The notes beneath the pieces are model-generated. The model was given only the letters and a program-made list of their open reading frames with translations, was not told the DNA's origin and did no database searches. A stretch of DNA of 7,097 bases from positions 1-7,097 of the forward strand of contig JBOHSI010000056.1 in assembly GCA_050733055.1 (NCBI GenBank), in the 5' to 3' direction. This stretch comes from DASUAL01 sp050733055 (GTDB lineage: Bacteria > Gemmatimonadota > Gemmatimonadetes > Gemmatimonadales > GWC2-71-9). The number at the start of each line of letters is the position of its first letter. The stretch's first letter is position 1. Positions 6,275-7,097 of the stretch are shown in pieces. The position numbers and the translations under genes are program-made.

Positions 6275-6546
6275 CAGGGCTCCGGCGGCGCGAGCCGTCC
6301 GGTCTCGCGCTGCTTCGCCAGCAAGCGCTCCGTGAAGTCCACGCGCTCGGCGAGCTCGCCGACTTCCTGGCGCATGTGGCCCACCGCCTCGAGCAACTCG
6401 GCCCGCAGCGCCGCGAACTCGTCGGACGACGGTACCCGCCCGGTCTCGCCCGCGACCCGCTTGGCGAGGGCGCCCACGAGCGGGCGCAGCACCCAGAAGC
6501 TGCCGCCAAAGACGAAGAACGCCAAGGCCGCTTCTGGGCCGCTCAT
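6274..6546 (-). CDS. Small membrane-anchored coiled-coil protein, paralog 2 (90 aa)
   Basis: A 90-aa protein with a membrane segment at about residues 6-24 (ALAFFVFGGSFWVLRPLVG) followed by the basic ALAKR (26-30). The block RPLVGALAKR is the counterpart of SPVGKALAER in paralog 1. A linker rich in S, E and D leads to a coiled coil (about 43-80) with FAALRAELLEAVGHMRQEV and the motif ELAERVDFTERLLA (64-77), then tail TGRLAPPEP. Its ATG (6546-6544) overlaps the stop of paralog 1 by four bases (ATGA), and its own stop overlaps the start of paralog 3. Both overlaps support coupled translation and roughly matched production. The topology is probably a single-pass inner-membrane protein with a cytoplasmic coil. 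No enzyme motif is seen. Confidence 0.87.
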   Translation of the reverse strand: MSGPEAALAFFVFGGSFWVLRPLVGALAKRVAGETGRVPSSDEFAALRAELLEAVGHMRQEVGELAERVDFTERLLAKQRETGRLAPPEP

Positions 6547-6824
6547 TGCCCCGGTCCGATGCGCTGCCCATCGCGGTTCTTCGCCAGCAGGCGCTCGGCG
6601 AAGTCCATGCGCTCGCTGAGCTCGCTCACCTCCGTCCGGAGCTGCTGCACCTCACCCAGCAGCTCCGACCGGAACTCCTCCAGCTCCGCCCGCGCGTCGT
6701 CCGAGATCCCCGTGCCCCCATGCCGCCGGATCCGTTCGGCGAGCGCCTTCCCCACCGGTGAGATCGCGAGCAGGAACAGAGTTCCGCCCCCGAAAATGAA
6801 GATGATGGCGAAAACGCCTTCCAT
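6543..6824 (-). CDS. Small membrane-anchored coiled-coil protein, paralog 1 (93 aa)
   Basis: The first of four related proteins. Residues 3-22 (GVFAIIFIFGGGTLFLLAIS) form a membrane segment, followed by SPVGKALAERIRRH (22-35), whose basic residues suggest a cytoplasmic C-terminus. A short glycine-containing linker leads to a coiled coil from about 43 to 83 with RAELEEFRSELLGEVQQL and the motif ELSERMDFAERLLA (68-81). The tail is GQRIGPGQ, similar to the tails of the other copies. The ATG at 6824 lies 7 nt after the stop of the 38-aa ORF; a GGTGA overlapping that stop may act as a Shine-Dalgarno. The size, one-helix layout and E-R-x-x-x-x-E-R-x-L-A pattern recall PspB, but similarity is too weak to name it so. 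Confidence 0.87.
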   Translation of the reverse strand: MEGVFAIIFIFGGGTLFLLAISPVGKALAERIRRHGGTGISDDARAELEEFRSELLGEVQQLRTEVSELSERMDFAERLLAKNRDGQRIGPGQ

Positions 6825-6831
6825 ATCAACT

Positions 6832-6948
6832 TCACCGCGGCGGCGCCACGCGGTCGGCGCCCGCCTTCCGGAATGGACCGCGCAGCACGAAGGTCGCGGC
6901 CCTCGCGAGGAAGAGCACGCTCATGGGCATCTTGGGACCGCTGGCCAT
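6832..6948 (-). CDS. 38-aa small protein leading the pspA-associated cluster
   Basis: I do not recognise a family. The frame runs from ATG (6948-6946) to TGA (6834-6832) and encodes 38 residues beginning MASGPKMPMSVLFLARAATF. Three things support it. A near-perfect GGAGGAG Shine-Dalgarno sits 5 nt before the ATG. The codons end mostly in G or C, as in the neighbours. It also fits exactly between uvrA and paralog 1, ending 7 nt before the latter. Residues 8-24 could form a hydrophobic or amphipathic helix, followed by a basic, proline-ended tail. It could be a small membrane peptide of the cluster or a leader ORF that couples translation to paralog 1. ATGs at codons 7 and 9 are alternative starts but fit the Shine-Dalgarno less well. 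Confidence 0.6.
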   Translation of the reverse strand: MASGPKMPMSVLFLARAATFVLRGPFRKAGADRVAPPR

Positions 6949-6953
6949 CGACG

Positions 6954-6960
6954 CTCCTCC
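6954..6960 (-). promoter_or_regulatory. Strong Shine-Dalgarno GGAGGAG of the 38-aa ORF
   Basis: GGAGGAG on the minus strand lies 5 nt before the ATG at 6948. It is the best ribosome binding site in the window and is the main reason for calling the 38-aa ORF real. It lies in the 35-bp gap after the uvrA stop. The gap also holds a weak 5-bp hairpin (CCGTA 6964-6968 with TACGG 6975-6979) but no recognisable promoter. Confidence 0.7.
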
Positions 6961-6983
6961 TTCCCGTAGCAACATACGGCGGC

Positions 6984-7097
6984 TCAGTCCCCGGCCGCCA
7001 GCACCTTCCGCAGGAACTGGCCCGTGAACGAGCCCTTTGCCCGCGCCACCTGCTCCGGCGTTCCCGCCGCGACCACCGTCCCGCCGGCCGCGCCGCC
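6984..7097 (-). CDS. uvrA: UvrABC excinuclease subunit A, C-terminal fragment (gene enters from beyond the window)
   Basis: Only the last 37 codons and the TGA stop (6986-6984) are visible. The residues read GGAAGGTVVAAGTPEQVARA, then KGSFTGQFLRKVLAAGD. This matches the UvrA C-terminus, where a glycine-rich G-G-x-x-V-A-x-G-T-P-E-x-V block is followed by S-x-T-G-x-[YF]-L. UvrA is the damage-recognising ABC-type ATPase of nucleotide excision repair; the nucleotide-binding motifs lie outside the window. Other ABC ATPases share a 'G-T-P-E-x-V' element, but the S-x-T-G-x-F-L ending favours UvrA. The pspA-associated cluster starts 35 bp after the stop on the same strand, so read-through from uvrA is possible. 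Confidence 0.87.
   Translation of the reverse strand, partial: GGAAGGTVVAAGTPEQVARAKGSFTGQFLRKVLAAGD

Noticed and set aside
6964..6979. Hairpin CCGTA/TACGG as the uvrA terminator
   Set aside because: The stem is only 5 bp and no T-run follows in the minus direction.
6961..6983. Sigma54 (-24/-12) promoter before the pspA-linked cluster, as in E. coli psp
   Set aside because: A TTGCT is present but the required GG at the -24 position is not; the match is no better than chance.

Overview
The window is a GC-rich bacterial chromosomal segment in which every supported gene is on the minus strand. It is therefore read from right (7097) to left (1). No phage, transposon, IS or CRISPR signal is visible. 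None of the four tRNA genes encodes its CCA end. GC-ending codons, short spacers and a GGTGTCAGGTG/GGTGTCGGGTG-type intergenic palindrome would fit Gemmatimonadota or a similar soil lineage, but that placement is an inference and other GC-rich phyla are not excluded.

Right part (7097-4810): the 3' end of uvrA is followed, 23 bp later, by a tightly packed envelope-stress-like cluster. It begins with a 38-codon small ORF carrying a strong Shine-Dalgarno. Four tandem, clearly related small membrane proteins follow (93, 90, 90 and 124 aa), each with one N-terminal membrane segment and a C-terminal coiled coil holding the shared motif E-L-[AS]-E-R-x-D-F-[AT]-E-R-[LM]-[LI]-A. The first three are joined by ATGA and TGATG stop/start overlaps. 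A PspA/IM30 (ESCRT-III-like) gene comes next. The arrangement suggests an expanded, PspB-like set of membrane anchors or sensors serving one PspA. This is the most interesting part of the window.

Middle (4768-2619): an AI-2E family (PerM/TqsA-type) membrane permease, whose GTG start lies inside a perfect palindrome, and 29 bp further a DUF1611 P-loop protein (DgcN-like family). Short same-strand gaps suggest they may be cotranscribed with the psp-like cluster.

Left part (2544-1): a doubtful 80-codon ORF, then cysS (cysteinyl-tRNA synthetase), tRNA-Thr(TGT), a good sigma70 promoter, a strong leader hairpin, tRNA-Tyr(GTA), tRNA-Gly(TCC), tRNA-Thr(GGT), a nested inverted repeat and the 5' end of tuf (EF-Tu). 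The Thr-Tyr-Gly-Thr-tuf order and anticodons are those of the E. coli tufB operon, so this is a translation-supply operon of very old arrangement, with a synthetase gene placed directly before it.
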